DNA of 64,000 bases, taken from positions 41,462,492-41,526,491 of the forward strand of contig CM077600.1 of the NCBI GenBank assembly GCA_039654915.1, in the 5' to 3' direction. Below are positions 1 to 12,137 of the stretch, in pieces (the first letter of the stretch is position 1; every line of letters starts with the position of its first letter). The notes beneath the pieces were generated by a model, which searched no databases, was not told the origin of the DNA, and saw only the letters and a list, made by a program, of their open reading frames with translations. The position numbers were made by a program, and so were the translations under genes. The DNA comes from Aquilaria yunnanensis (taxonomy: Eukaryota > Streptophyta > Magnoliopsida > Malvales > Thymelaeaceae).

Positions 1-20
1 TGCCCAAGACAGGATTGGGT

Positions 21-149
21 ATGCTAGCTACTCTCAGAGGAGCATCTAGCAAAAAAAGAAATCATTTTATATGGACAATGTTGCCATTTTATATGGTTTC
101 GAGTTTATGGGCTGAAAGACATACATCCGTTTCTGGTTTAAATTCAGAG
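21..149 (+). other. Possible 5' coding exon of the GDPD4-like gene
   Basis: An open frame of 43 codons starts at an ATG at 21 and runs to a possible donor (GAG|GTTCAA) at 149/150. It encodes a basic patch (SSKKRNH) followed by a hydrophobic run of about 16 residues (FIWTMLPFYMVSSLWA), which would suit a signal anchor. Its length is a multiple of three and so fits in frame onto the exon at 1232. Proteins of this family usually carry an N-terminal membrane segment or signal. The donor is weak and I cannot match the residues to a homologue, so this could equally be 5' leader. The true first exon may lie outside the window. Confidence 0.25.
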
Positions 150-1231
150 GTTCAATGAAGTTCTTTCATAGTTTCTCAGCTTCAATTTTTTCCTTTTTGG
201 GTCTTTATTTTTAACGTTTCAGTTTGCCATTCCTGTTCAGTTTAACTAATATGTTTTGTGATTTTGAGTTTTGGTTTTTTGCTAGTCAGCTATGGATCTC
301 TCTTGGTAATTTTAGTGGTTTCATATACGTCCTGCTGTTTGTGGATATGGCTCTTTCTTTTTCCTTTAATCTTCATGATTTCAAAATATAAATTAGGATC
401 ATCTCCAGTCAGGGCTCCGTTAGTTGGCCTCACAAAGGAAAATTATTCTGATCTTTCTAGGGATGGTAGACTTAAAATGGGCTTTCAGTTTGTATACTTT
501 TCTGTTGCTTGGCCAATGAAATTTGAAAGGATTGTCTGAGTGAAATTTATCTTAAAATAAAAATGCAAGGTTTGGCTTGGAATTAAAAGAAGATTTTTAT
601 TTGGCCCATATTTTAATTTAAAATTGTCTCAAGAGTCAAGAGCATGACTCTTCCATGACATGTAAGAGGACAAAGTGGTCATTATATGTTATTCTTGTAG
701 AGTTGTCTAATTTTCTTTTGCAGCTGATATATGGATACTTTTGAGATTCTAAAATACATTTAAGTCAAATAGGAAACAAAAATTTCACATTACGGTATTA
801 GAGGAAAGGCTGAAAAAGAAATTACAAAACAAAAGTAATCTGAAATCCCAACCAAAACAGACTCTATTTATTTGAAACTCCTGCTTAGTCCAAAAAAAAA
901 AAGAAAAAAGAGTAAGAGCATGCAACCATATATTTCAAGAATGAGAAAATGACTTTCCTACCATTCATAAGCTCTCTTTATCCTTCTCTCCATGCTATCC
1001 AGAAAATCTAGAGGGGATCATTCAGAAAGTTTTCCTATTTTTGTCTGAGCACATATTAGACCAAGTCCACAATTCTATCTTCAACATTTGCAGCCATCAC
1101 CCAGGAGATTGCCATGGCTGATAGAGCATAATTGCATTATTCACACATAAATTCATGGGAGACATTTTTTAATAACTTCCATGATATTTTGATACCTATT
1201 CTCTGTTTATAATCATATCTTGTTTCTGCAG

Positions 1232-3792
1232 ATGCAACTAAAGAGATGTGGCTGGTTACATAATCCTCCCCTTGTATGTGCTCACGGTGGTGACTCAACT
1301 AATGCATTTCCTAACACTGTATGCTCCTTATTCATGCTTTTCTAGGCTATAATTTGAGTTTTCTTGTTATCAACAAGAAATGTTTTCTTTTTCCTATCTT
1401 CTTTTGTATACTATGTTTAGTGTTGCATAAACCTTTTCTGTGCTGGTAAGATTCTTTGCTGGCAGAGTAGAATTCTTCTTGGAGCTGGAGTAGTCATTAA
1501 TCCTTGTGCACAGAAATTGTTTATCCTTTATGATCCTATCATGTTTTAGAGTGTTTATTCTTCTTTCAGGATAGATGTGTAGTATAAGTTGCTTAATAAG
1601 CTCCAAGATGAGGTCTTTACTTGTTCAGAAGGTGGAAATGTGTGCATTGAAAATAAATATTTTCATCTAATGGTTGGCTTAGATCTTATTTGGATGTATA
1701 AGAAATTATGGGTATTAGATCCAATGGTTGTAGTTTTTTCCACCCTCATTTTGATCATTCTGACAATTTAAAACTAAAACAATTCAGTCAGCTAATCTAT
1801 CTTTTTGAATATCTGGTAACAAAGTGTAGACATACCCCTAAGAATATCCTTTGACCTCTATATCTCAACTCTAGTGTTTCCCTTCTTTTACAAGTGACCC
1901 AATTAAGACGTGTAACAATTTGCTTTTTTATATTAAAAACTTATCACAGATTGCTGCATATCAATATGCTATTCATTCCAAAGTAGACTGCATTGAGATT
2001 GATGTTTCTCGTTCATCTGATGGGATTCTGTTAGCCCTTCATGATAGGTATGTTTCGTTTCTTGCACCTGTTAGCTTTTATCTTTGTAAGCATGACTGGG
2101 CTTCTTGTACCTCTGGGTAATAAACTCACTTTCTGATAACATTGGCAGTAGTAGCCATGTGTTCATTAAGATTGTTTACTTCATTGATATATTCAGGTGA
2201 GCCTAAATGTTGACAAATATCATATGGCAGTATATTATACTTCAGTACCCATCGGAGCATCATGATTCAGGTTATAGATTCTGTTAAGTCAGATAAGGGC
2301 GTAATGTAAGTTTAACTTTGTAGGACTTTGGCCCTTGTAGTTGTGTGTCCACTGTTATTACTTTGGCCTCTTAGTTGTTTATTCACTGTTATTCAGATGG
2401 CTGATTGTGAAACTTCTCAGTCAGGGATTTGCAGCTGATATCTGGTAACATCACCTCTAAAGTCGGGCACTTGTCCATGAAAGAGGTGAGGATAATTGCT
2501 ATAACATATTATCTGTGTAACTGTTTATGCATGGCCTCATGGTTAAGGAAATGGGAGTTAATCTCAAAAGATGTAGGGAGTATTGTATCAATTGTAAGAA
2601 ACACCCAAAAGAGAAGGAAACTATTTTAGCTGTGGGCATTCATTTTAATTTTGAACTTTGTCTTCAGAAAACTGTACTGGCTTGAAGTAACAAATGTGCC
2701 ATTGTGTGAGTTTTGTTTTTTAATTCTGATGAGGTTAGTTTCTTATTCTAGATTGGAGAGCTAGATCTGTCTCACCAGCCACAGTCAGGCAGCCAAAAGA
2801 TCTCTACCGTTGAAGATGCGTTGAAGGTATGTGTGTTATATATTTATACACAATGTATTATTTGCTTATAATGCAGAGAAGATTGATAATTAGTTCTACT
2901 TGTCCACTTATGGTTAAGCCCAATCTTCAGTTAATATCAGGTTCAGTTCGTGTGGTGATTTTGGATGTCAAAATTGGACCTCCATCATATGAAAAGGGGC
3001 TTGCACAAGATATTCTTTCAGCTGTGAGCTTGCTGCCACCTTTGTCTTTTTATCTTTTGGATTTAATACGTTTTGAAACTAGTTTTCTTTGTTGGTGGAT
3101 TATATTGTTTACACTAATCTTTTGTGCTTAAATGGTTTTTGAGATGCCTTTCTTAAACCCAATATGACAAATACTTTTCAGGTTAGAAAAATGCAATGCG
3201 AGAATTGCGTAATTTGGACAAAAAGTGATAGTTTGGCAAGAGAAATAATTAAACTGTCATCAGATGTTACGGTACGAAGCAATTTTGGTTACTATGAACC
3301 TTAACTTTTGTACCTCAAAACAAATTGTTGTGCTGAGTTGCTGATTTTACCCTGCTGATGCATTACTACCCGGTTGCATTTTGTGCAGGTGGGCTACATT
3401 GTCATGATTGATCCCTACACTGGATCTAGAACCAGCTTATTGAGGATGAAAGGGGCTGGAGTGGTTGGTGTATACCATCCATTAATAGATGCAAACCTCA
3501 TGAGAATTATGCACAGGTATGTATTTAGCGTGTGCTGAAATTCACTAGTGGCAATTTGGGAAGAAATTAGACGAACTAAATCGGGATTGGGTCCGGTGTT
3601 GGACTTGTGAATTTCAACAGGAGAAACAAAAAGGTGTATGCGTGGACGGTTGATGATGCCGATTCTATGGCAAGGATGTTGCATGAGCATGTGGATGCAG
3701 TTGTTACAAGCAATCCCTCCATGCTTCAACGTGTTATGCAAAATCTAAGAACAGAATGCTTTGAGGAAGGTTATTCTCTACCACGGTCATGA
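1232..3792 (+). CDS. GDPD4: Glycerophosphodiester phosphodiesterase, GDPD4-like (5' end uncertain)
   Basis: This enzyme hydrolyses glycerophosphodiesters to glycerol-3-phosphate and an alcohol, a step in phospholipid recycling and phosphate salvage. Exons by splice sites and frame: 1232-1318, 1950-2047, 2425-2485, 2752-2826, 2931-3023, 3182-3271, 3389-3516 and 3621-3792 (stop TGA). Diagnostic pieces in order are AHGGDSTNAFPNT (the HRG-like catalytic start of the GDPD TIM barrel), CIEIDVSRSSDG (metal-binding Glu and Asp), ALHDRDLQ (catalytic His-Asp), VVILDVKIGP, and VYAWTVDDAD near the C terminus. The first listed exon opens directly after a good acceptor (TTTCTGCAG), so its ATG is probably internal and an upstream exon is missing or is the one at 21-149. 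For the exon at 2931 an alternative acceptor at about 2875 would add a short insert; I chose 2931 because it fits the family alignment. The domain is complete with no frameshifts. The family call is firm; the orthology to GDPD4 is likely but from memory. Confidence 0.9.
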
Positions 3793-3935
3793 ATGGGTAT
3801 GGGTGCCTGATAGGTATTGATTGTACAATAAGCACCACTTGCTGCTTTATGCAGTTTGTGCTTGTCAGTAAATATGTCAGTTGCCTCAAGTGCAAGCTAC
3901 CGTCTAGGGGGAATACATTTTGAATGTCATCAAAA

Positions 3936-3941
3936 AATAAA
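3936..3941 (+). terminator. Candidate polyadenylation signal of the GDPD4-like gene
   Basis: An AATAAA hexamer lies about 145 bases past the stop codon in a U-rich downstream context, a plausible near-upstream poly(A) element. The stretch up to about 4160 holds nothing else that I recognise. Confidence 0.4.
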
Positions 3942-4162
3942 GAAAAATCCTACTACTATCTTTTTCTTCTCAATGATTCATCAAGGGAAATACTAAAAAA
4001 GTTATCACTGAACTTCAACTTTGACAAGTCGGAAATGATTATATACAAGCAAATATATTATTTTCGTCAGTAAAGTATGAAATTCTGGTTAATTGTCACT
4101 GAAGTGTTTCTCATTCTGTGGTGCCAAATATAAAATATTCGTGAGAATATGTACCAAAAAAA

Positions 4163-5050
4163 GGCCTAAATGCACTATTGGTCCTCCAACTTTGTCAATT
4201 TGCATGAGTTGGTCCCTCAACTTTAACTCAATATGACTTAGTCTTTCAACTTTGATAAATTGTGCGACTTAGTTCTCAAACTTTGAGAAACTATGTGACT
4301 TGGTCCCTTGATTGACCAAAAGAGCACATGGAGAGTCACATGACCTAAACAATGTCAGTAAGGGGTTGCTTGTCATGTAATCGGGCAGCGGAGCAAAATG
4401 GCCTAGCATAGGAGAAGGGTGAGTAGATGAAAAAGGTTGGTATCAAGGGGCAAGCAAAGGTGGTGAGGGTCCTAGGTGTAGCAGCAAGGTTTGGGCATGA
4501 GGGACAAGAAAAATCTAGTGGTGGCAATGACTGTTCATTTTCAGATTTAGGGACGATTGGTAAGGGGTGACGGATTTGATGAAAAAGATGCGATGGATAA
4601 GATTGAGGGAGGCGTAGATAGGCCGAATTCGATGAAGAGAGGCGTTGGATTCAATGAAGAGAGGCATTAGATTTGGAGAAGAGAGGCGGCGGATTCAATG
4701 AAGAAAGACATCAAATTTAATGAAGACGTGATGACTAGGAGCAAAAGAGGAGAAGAGAGGTGTCAAATTTAATTAAGAGAGGCCGACAACAAGGAGCGAG
4801 GCCTAATTTGATGGAGAAGTGGCCAACGGCGCTGGGGGCGGGGCCAAATTCGACAGAGATGGCCAGTAGGTGGTAGTGAGGGGAAGAGAGACTAACACCA
4901 TCTGTTATTCCGTACAACAATGGCTAATTTGCTCAATTTTTGAAAGTTGAAGGACTAAGGTGTGCTAAATCAAACTTAAAGAACGTCAAAGTTAGAAGAC
5001 TAACTCTCTTGAGTGAGTAAAGTTGAGGAATCAAATGTACATTTTGGCAA
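4163..5050. mobile_element. Non-autonomous Mutator-like element with long imperfect terminal inverted repeats
   Basis: The left end (GGCCTAAATGCACTATTGG, then repeated phrases of the type GTCCCTCAACTTT) is matched in inverted orientation by the right end around 4920-5050 (for example TTTAGTCCTTCAACTTT on the complement). The inverted repeats extend about 100 bases or more and are built of roughly 35-base sub-repeats. The interior (4330-4900) is richer in GC and purine-rich on the plus strand, with recurrent GAAGAGAGGCG-like words. There is no transposase. I could not fix a target-site duplication because both ends sit in A-rich DNA. Long subrepeated inverted ends without coding capacity are typical of plant MULEs, but the class is inferred. 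Confidence 0.55.
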
Positions 5051-6112
5051 AAAAATCACCAAGAAACCTAGATGACATCAAATGGTAAATTCAGGCACCT
5101 ACCCTTTATGTTTATATATTTTTAAATTTCAATATTACCCTTCAAAACATAAAACAAGTGTGAACATATCAAATTTTATATTTCCCTAAAACTAGAGATA
5201 TGTACAAAGCAAATACTAGATATCTAAAAACTTGATGTACAAAAAAGTGAGAGATCTGTATGAATAATGTATAATATTTGTACAAATGAAATCACAAATA
5301 TGTTATTAATATATTCAATAGTATATATGGGTTCAACCTCCCATAAAAAAAACCTAGTGTAAACATATCAAATCTTATTTCCAACTAAAATTGGACATAT
5401 GTATAAATCGGATGATAAACGTGTATAAAATTTCATGTATAAAGCAATTGACGGTTTTGTACAAAATATGTGGCATATATGTATGAATGAGATTAGAGAT
5501 ATGTTACAGACATATCTTCTTATGATTATACATTTGTATTTATGTATTTACTTTTTGTTATAATTTATACATATCCAACTCATTGTTTTTACCCATCCTT
5601 TTCCTAATTGTTTAATTTTTTTTCTAAAATAAACTTGAGCTTTTCTTTTGTTCTCACACTCTTTGAAAAAAAAATAGTCACAAATTCATCCCCTATTTTG
5701 CACAAAACATTGTCTCTCTCTCCCTCGATCGAAAGCCACGACCAAAAGAACACGAACATAGATGGCCAGAAAAGTAACATTGTTAACCTTGAAATAAGAT
5801 ATTTTCTTGCAGATTTGGGAGTATGCTTCGGCAAGTGAGTCTAGTTTGGCTAAGGAACTTTGATCAAGGAGCTTGAACGATAGGGCAACACTGTGAGAGG
5901 ACATGGCGGATCGAGGAAGATAGCCGGGGGAGGAAAGTGTGAAACATTGAAGTGGCGATAAGGACTTGGGACTAAGCACCACCACCCGCCATGGATTAAC
6001 AAAAAAAGAGTAATTAGAGGGGTATGACATATATAAGGTAAGGAATATATAAGACAATTCCTGTGATATATAGTTATAAAGATAGTATAATCAATAATGT
6101 ACATTTTGATGG
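5051..6112. other. AT-rich intergenic DNA, no gene recognised
   Basis: This stretch contains AT-rich sequence with many TACAAA/TATGT words up to about 5600, then a moderately purine-rich part (5700-5990). The short open frames here on both strands overlap each other and show no family resemblance or splice logic. It ends at the target duplication of the solo LTR. Confidence 0.5.
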
Positions 6113-7485
6113 TGTGGCAACGTGCGGGTTTTCTGGAGTCGCCACCAATCTGTTTCACCTAGGTCGATTGGTCACCTTAAAATTGGTCTGCGAGAGTTCG
6201 GGGATTCGGGAGTACGGTTACGTTAAAACAACTTTGTTAAAACGCCCAAAAATTGGTACCTTAGTTGATTTCAATTTTGTTTTGCTTTGCTTTAAAAAAT
6301 ATTCAGTTAATTTTCAAACTAGAAATTTTAACTGAATTAATCGGATGTGGATTTTTAAATTAATACCGGTTTAAAAATCTTTAGTAATTAATTTGTATAA
6401 AAATTTGATATTTCCGAACCATGGATTCTGCCGAGTCACCCGGACACGGAATTTGACGAAATTTTTATCTTTATATTTATTTTTATTCAATTTAAAAAAA
6501 TTTGATATTTTCCAAACCGTGGATCCTGCCGAATCATCCGGATATGGAAATTAAATTTTTAATTAATTATTTATTTAATGAATTTTAGTCATAATTTTTA
6601 TTGGATTTTATTATTATTTTATTATTTTTCTTGAATTTTTAATTATTATTACTTTAAAAATATATTTAAAAAAAAAACAGAATTGATTTTTTGTTGTATC
6701 TTTAGAATTATTCAATTATGATTTTTTAATAATTTTAATAAAAGGTTAATTTTTTAAAAGAAATAAAAATTGATGTTTCAAAATAATGAAGATTTGAAAT
6801 AATGAAGGATGGGGATTTTTGTTTGAAAAAGATTTTTTTTGATAGCCTTAAAAATGAAGAAAGTTAATTATTCACATAAAAACTTCTCTTTTTTTTTTTC
6901 ATTTATAATTAGTTATTATTTACTTATTTATTTTATTTATTATTAAATAAATGAAATAAATTTTATCATGAAGTAAAATTTTGGCATAAAGGAAAATTAA
7001 ATAAAGTAAAGTAAAGGGGAGGTTTTTTTTTTTAGTTTAGACATAAAAAATGCATAAAATAACACATGTAAACATATAAAGGAATATTAAAAGATAATAA
7101 ATAAATAAATAAAGTGGGGCTTTTTGACCATCCACTTAAAAAAATAAATAAATAGGAGGTATAACCTTCCATGAATTATAAAAGTTAGCAAAAGTTAGAA
7201 AAGTTAGATGTTAATAATGATAATAACAATAATAAAATGTTAGTAAATTAGTAACAATAATAATAATAAAATGTTAGTAAAGTTAGTAAGTTAGTGAGTT
7301 AATAACAATAATAAAAAAAAAAGGGTTAGTAATAATAACAATAATAAACAAATAAATAAACAAGTAAAAATTAAAAGAGTTAGTAATTAATTCTGCAAGA
7401 TCAAAATAAAAGGTTAGTGACCAAAGTGAAATAAATTGAAAAGATAGAGGACTAAAAGTGAGTTGTACCCTTAGTAATTGAAATT

Positions 7486-7870
7486 TGAATTTCTGGAAAC
7501 GCGAAACAGAGGCGACGCGGGCGCGCAAGGGGGGGGGGGAGCTGGTGCAACAGCACGGGCACGGGGCAGCGAGGCGGGGCAGGGCGACGGCGGCGAGGGA
7601 GCACGGCGGAGGCGGCAGGACGACGGCGACGATGAGTAGAGGGAGAGGAGAAAACGCGATGGGACGGCGTGGGGGCGGAGGTGACGGTGGACGGCGTGGG
7701 GGCGGCAGGACGGCGGAAACGGACCAAGGGGCGACCGCGGGCGCACGGGCGGTGGCGGCGTGTGGCGTGGAAGAAAGAGGACAGAGAGAGACCGAGACAA
7801 AACGGAAGGAGGAAGACGGGGGCCAAAGCGTCAGAATAAAAACTTTTGAGATTTTCTGGAGAAAGGGAGG
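7486..7870 (-). other. GC-rich leader-like block inside the solo LTR
   Basis: In an otherwise AT-rich window this block is strongly GC-rich and purine-skewed on the plus strand (GGCGACGGCGGCG-type words). It gives overlapping long open frames on both strands rich in Arg, Gly, Ala or Pro, which is a composition artefact. It sits about 100 to 480 bases downstream of the minus-strand TATA box, where the R/U5 transcript leader would be. Confidence 0.5.
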
Positions 7871-7968
7871 AGAGCCAGGGACAAGGGCTGTAATTTTCTC
7901 TTTTTTTTAAAACGGAGCTCTAAGCTTTCTTTCTATTTTTTTTTCTTGTTCAGCCTCAAATTTGAAGG

Positions 7969-7979
7969 CCTATTTATAG
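7969..7979 (-). promoter_or_regulatory. TATA box of the LTR promoter
   Basis: Reads CTATAAATAGG on the minus strand, a textbook plant TATA box, within the solo LTR. It would start a transcript running toward lower coordinates. Confidence 0.6.
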
Positions 7980-8412
7980 AGGAAGTTTGGCTGAACTGTT
8001 GATGGATAAATTAATAAAAAATTTCAAACTTATCTTTTAAATTGGTAAAATGACAATTTGAGTCCTTTACGTTTCTCAGGCTCTGGATAAGCTTCAGAAG
8101 CTTCTGATTTTGACAATTTTGTCATTTTCTGTTAATTTGGGCCAGAAACGTCCGTTTATGCCCAAAATTGACGCGAAAAATTGCCCAAAGCTCCTGGAAC
8201 TTTCATAATTTGTCAATTTTTCTCAAAACTTCTCAATTTTATCATTTTTACCCCAAACTTTTTAATTTTGTCATTTTTATGGAGTTTTCTTTTTTTCTTT
8301 CAAACATACACATATACACACATATATCATTTTAAATCAAATTCTGACAAAAAAAAAATGTATTTTAAATTAATTAACTTAATTAAAATTTTTCAGTAAT
8401 AATAATAATAAT

Positions 8413-8415
<3 letters not shown>

Positions 8416-8479
<64 letters not shown>
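8416..8479. repeat. (TA)n microsatellite
   Basis: About 32 uninterrupted TA dinucleotides, preceded by a short AAT tract, inside the solo LTR close to its right end. Confidence 0.98.
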
Positions 8480-8482
<3 letters not shown>

Positions 8483-8543
8483 TTTAATTAATTTTTAGTT
8501 TAATTTTTTTAATGGTCGGACAAAATTGGGTGTCAACAGATGG

Positions 8544-9668
8544 ATATATACCAAAGTTAACAATTTCAGACAACAATAACCTATGATAGAATCCTGATGC
8601 AGTGGTAATTTAAAGAAGATTAGCTTCAAGCCTTCAATGGGAACGAAAAAATAAAAGAAGAAAAGAGAAGGAACAACTTTTGCAAGAATACGCATAGTTC
8701 AGGGGTGAACCATGTGTTAATTGTTATCCACTGGACGGGATGTAAGTTAAGTCCGTTACAAAGCGTAGGAATTACACCGTTGGCTCCACGATGATGTTGC
8801 CGCAAAAGAGAACGAAAAATAATGCTTTCGGGTCAAACTTTTATGAATCTTTCTATTAGCCTATTGAGCTTGTTTTTGTACCTATCTACTACTCATGCCT
8901 AGTATAGGTCACTACACTCGGTGCCTCGTTTGAAATCTTTCAAAACTTGGACCAAAAATTGGAGCTTTGTCTTTTTGGGAAAAGTGGAGTTGTTTCAATA
9001 TGAAAATTCAGATAAGGTGCAATATAGAACTGATGTTGATAATACTTCCAATCTTAGCGGCTAGTTAACTAATACACGAGAGGTCTATTTATAATTTCAA
9101 CAAGATATTAGGGGATGAAAATAATTTAAGTTCATCAGATCTTGTTTAATGAGACTTTATCACTCTTGATCAATATTAATTAAGTGCTGCTCCTTCTATC
9201 AGTTTTCAGATCTAGAAAAAGACTCTTTTGTTACAAATTTTCTGAGATATCCCAATCCAGACTAATAGTGGTCTAGGCACAATTTTGGAAGTTTGATAAG
9301 CAGATGACTACAAAAAGGATTAGCTGGGTTGATCGGGCAATTCATAAGAGTTCGATGGCCGCTGCAGGATTTATGCCAAAGAAAATATGGAGGAAAAACG
9401 TGAGAATTTGGTTGACGTAGACGTACTCCAGACCGCAGAAAATCAGATCGCGGGTTCCTGCTCTGCAGATGCACTTAACTGATTTCTGATTTCTCAAGTT
9501 TCAGTACCGAAACTCATAAATTCTTTTGTGAACCCAAGGAAGGAATCTCATGTTTAATATGCTGCTTCATCGATTCACTCAATAAGGGAAAGTGGTATCA
9601 TTATAGCTCGCAGTCTTGAATTGTAAATCCAATTTCCTTCCTCCGAAATTTGAGTCGGTGGAAAACTT
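8544..9668. other. Intergenic DNA and promoter/5' leader of the DUF2062 gene
   Basis: No gene recognised. The last 200 bases before the ATG at 9669 are likely promoter and 5' leader. The short open frame on the minus strand at 9262-9474 has no recognisable domain. Confidence 0.5.
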
Positions 9669-12137
9669 ATGGCGGTCATGAAGATTCCGTTTGTGCTTTG
9701 GTTTCAGAAGAAGATCGTCGACCCTCTTCTCCAGATCCTCAGCAGGTATTCTAAATTTCCTGCACTTGTTTATCGCTTATCGTTTTCAGATCTTCGGTTG
9801 TTGTTTATGATGTTGTTTTGACGGTTGCGCAGGGGTGCAGAGCCTAAGCAATTAGCCTTTTCTGCGGCTTTGGGTGTTACATTGGGGATCTTTCCTATAT
9901 GTGGTAATGGTGATTTGTTTTATAAGTTTCTTTGGGTCTAGTTGATTAATATGAGGCGGAAAAGGTTGGAATTCTTTGTGGGCAGCTGTGTTGATCCCGA
10001 CAGATTAATTGTTGTTTCTGAATGTGAAAGTTTTGAAGTCAGGTAAAGCTTATAATTGTATTTGAGCTGAATTTATTTTGAACAGGAGTCACGGTTTTGC
10101 TCTGTGGGGTGGCCATCGCATTTCTTGGATCTTTCTGCCATTCGCCTACCGTGATGCTTGCCAACTTTGTTGCTACTCCGATAGAATTAAGGTATTCTTG
10201 TACTTTACAAGCTCCTCCGTCATAGAATCTCGTAATTGTATTGCAGGATGAGCTTAAATGAAATGCATTTAGTGATTTGATCCAAATAAAGTTATCCGGA
10301 ATGATAGGATAAATCCATTTTCATCATTGTTTTATAATATAATCATTATTGTCCAGAAACTGTCACATGTCTCTGGTAAAAATTGTTTCTCCCTCAATGT
10401 TAAGTCATCTCTTGGCCTGCATTTTAGGGTATTGATGCTCAGCTTATCTTCCTTTGTTCTGATTTCTGTTGCCTATGTTGCATTTAAGCCTTGTGCTGCC
10501 TTTTTTGCGCCTTGGTGAAGCATTTTCTGGTGGACCACATTTTCCATTGACATCTGATGCTTTGAAGAGGGTTTTGACTGGCCATGCTTCACGTGAGGTC
10601 CTACTAAGTATTGCCCATGCTGTAAGTTGCTAATTAGTCTTCCAACATTATTCTATTATTAGTATTATTATTATCAACCATTCAGACATGGCATGAGCAT
10701 ATGAACATAGACCACCCTGTTCCCTTATGATTTCATGGATAATTGTACAGTGTCTGATTAACCTAAGCATGAATATTCTTAGCAGAGCGGTTCTGTTGTG
10801 CATATACATAAACCAGTGGACAAGACACATTTTGCATGTAAAAATTTAGTTTTGAGGTGGTGTTCTTGGCTTCTGTTTAACCTTTATCGTCAGATATATA
10901 TCTCTCATTGACAGAGAGGTTCTAATCCCTATTTCAGATTCCCTGTCACTGCAATTGCTCTCAAATTTCCTTTCTTTGCAAACTAAGATAAAGATATATA
11001 AAGTGATGCCAATAACAATATAATTTGGCATTATGATACCAAATGGAAAGTTTAGTACCTATGGTGGTGGCAAGTTGGTTTAGTTAGTAATTTGACAGTC
11101 ACCTTACTCTGTGAGTGGCCTATCAATCGAAGAACATAATGATTGCAAAAATCAGTAATCGCCCTAAAGTTGGAGATTTCTGGGGTAAGGATATGGATAT
11201 TTAGGTGATGATGATCCTAGATTTGGTGAGCATCTTTGGTGAATGGATAGATGATTTAGCAGCTTGAGAGCGAGGATATATTTAACTTGCATTTGGCTGG
11301 TTTGGTGAATTTGGTTCCCGAAGGTTATTGAAATGTAACCATTTACTGGAGAAAGCCCTTCCTTAATTGCTTTTTCTGAGAAAAAAATATCCATGTCATG
11401 TGATTGGTAAACAGGTTCAAAAACCAGTTGTCATTTGTGTGCTCACACTCATGAGAACAGGCTCAGACACTTCACTGAGAAATATGCCTTTTTGGAGAAG
11501 TTCATTTTTGTGGAGAAGATATAGGAAGTTGTCAACTGCAGGATATCTAAAGTTTGTTGGTAGAAAGGTTTGGTGTTCAAGGTGCCAAAACATTTGGTTT
11601 AAAACATTCATGAATTCAACACATTCACAACACCGGTCATGTTCTCTCATCTGTGGTTCACCAAACATCATATTCAATAAAGATCCTGATTGACGTGTAG
11701 CAACTGACATCTGTCATAGGTTAGGGTTCAGCTTTTGATCATTTCACATGCAGCTGCACTCTTTTATCAGCGGAATCTGTTCTGTTTAAAATTGATTGCT
11801 TGAGTTGAAAGTGCTCATTGTGTAGCACCAAGAGTAGCACTTCAAAGTGGAAAATAGAAGATGTAGATATAAATGGGTTCTGCATAATAAGCTTGCAGTA
11901 TATTTCATAAACAGTTGAGAGTTTTGCTGCCGCAGCTGCTAATTGGGGTGTTTGCTTCTCATGCTTGTGCAGTTGCTGGGATGGCTTATTGCAGCACCAT
12001 TCGTTTTGGGCATACTGTACATAATATTTTTACCTGTTTTCAAGATCCTGGTTCCTAAATTCAGTTCCAAGCCCTTAAGCCCAAGCAAAGTACCTCATCT
12101 ACACTCAGAAATCAAGCTCAAGGTTAGGGATGTTTGA
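9669..12137 (+). CDS. DUF2062 family small membrane protein
   Basis: Five exons join in frame: 9669-9745, 9833-9903, 10086-10191, 10489-10621 and 11973-12137, giving 183 residues. The predicted protein has a charged N terminus (MAVMKIPFVLWFQKKIVDPL), two adjoining hydrophobic stretches (LAFSAALGVTLGIFPICG and VTVLLCGVAIAFLGS), a hydrophilic middle (LRLGEAFSGGPHFPLTSDAL) and a long C-terminal hydrophobic segment (LLGWLIAAPFVLGILYIIFL). The pattern of a hydrophobic ALGVTLGIFPICG block followed by N-x-x-A-T-P matches the DUF2062 domain, widespread in bacteria and plants and of unknown biochemical role. All introns have GT-AG ends; the last is long (1351 bases) and holds no recognisable element. 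In the last exon I chose the acceptor at 11971-11972 because the nearer-upstream one (CCGCAG) would put a 37-base insert out of frame. The domain name is recalled, the gene structure is read directly. Confidence 0.8.

Larger units (their letters stand above)
6113..8538 (-). mobile_element. Solo LTR of a large LTR retrotransposon (probably Gypsy)
   Basis: The segment starts TGTGGCAACG and ends GGTGTCAACA, so it has the TG...CA ends of an LTR with a short imperfect terminal inverted repeat. It is flanked by a perfect 5-bp target-site duplication, GATGG, at 6108-6112 and 8539-8543. There is no gag-pol inside its 2426 bases, so it is best read as a solo LTR left by LTR-LTR recombination. A canonical plant TATA box is on the minus strand (7969-7979), followed on that strand by a GC-rich leader at 7486-7870, which indicates minus-strand orientation. 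Phrases such as TTTTCTGGAGTCGCCACCAA near the start are, from experience, common in plant Gypsy LTRs. Class is likely; boundaries are firm. Confidence 0.85.

Noticed and set aside
7452..7910. Long overlapping open frames on both strands (Pro/Arg- and Gly-rich)
   Set aside because: They come from the GC-rich leader of the solo LTR, where stop codons are rare by composition. No domain or splice logic supports them.
9262..9474. A 70-codon minus-strand frame upstream of the DUF2062 gene
   Set aside because: No domain, and it falls in the probable promoter and leader of the plus-strand gene.
10622..11972. Open frames at 11367-11710 inside the last intron of the DUF2062 gene
   Set aside because: They lie on opposite strands over the same bases, show no homology, and the flanking exons splice cleanly across them.
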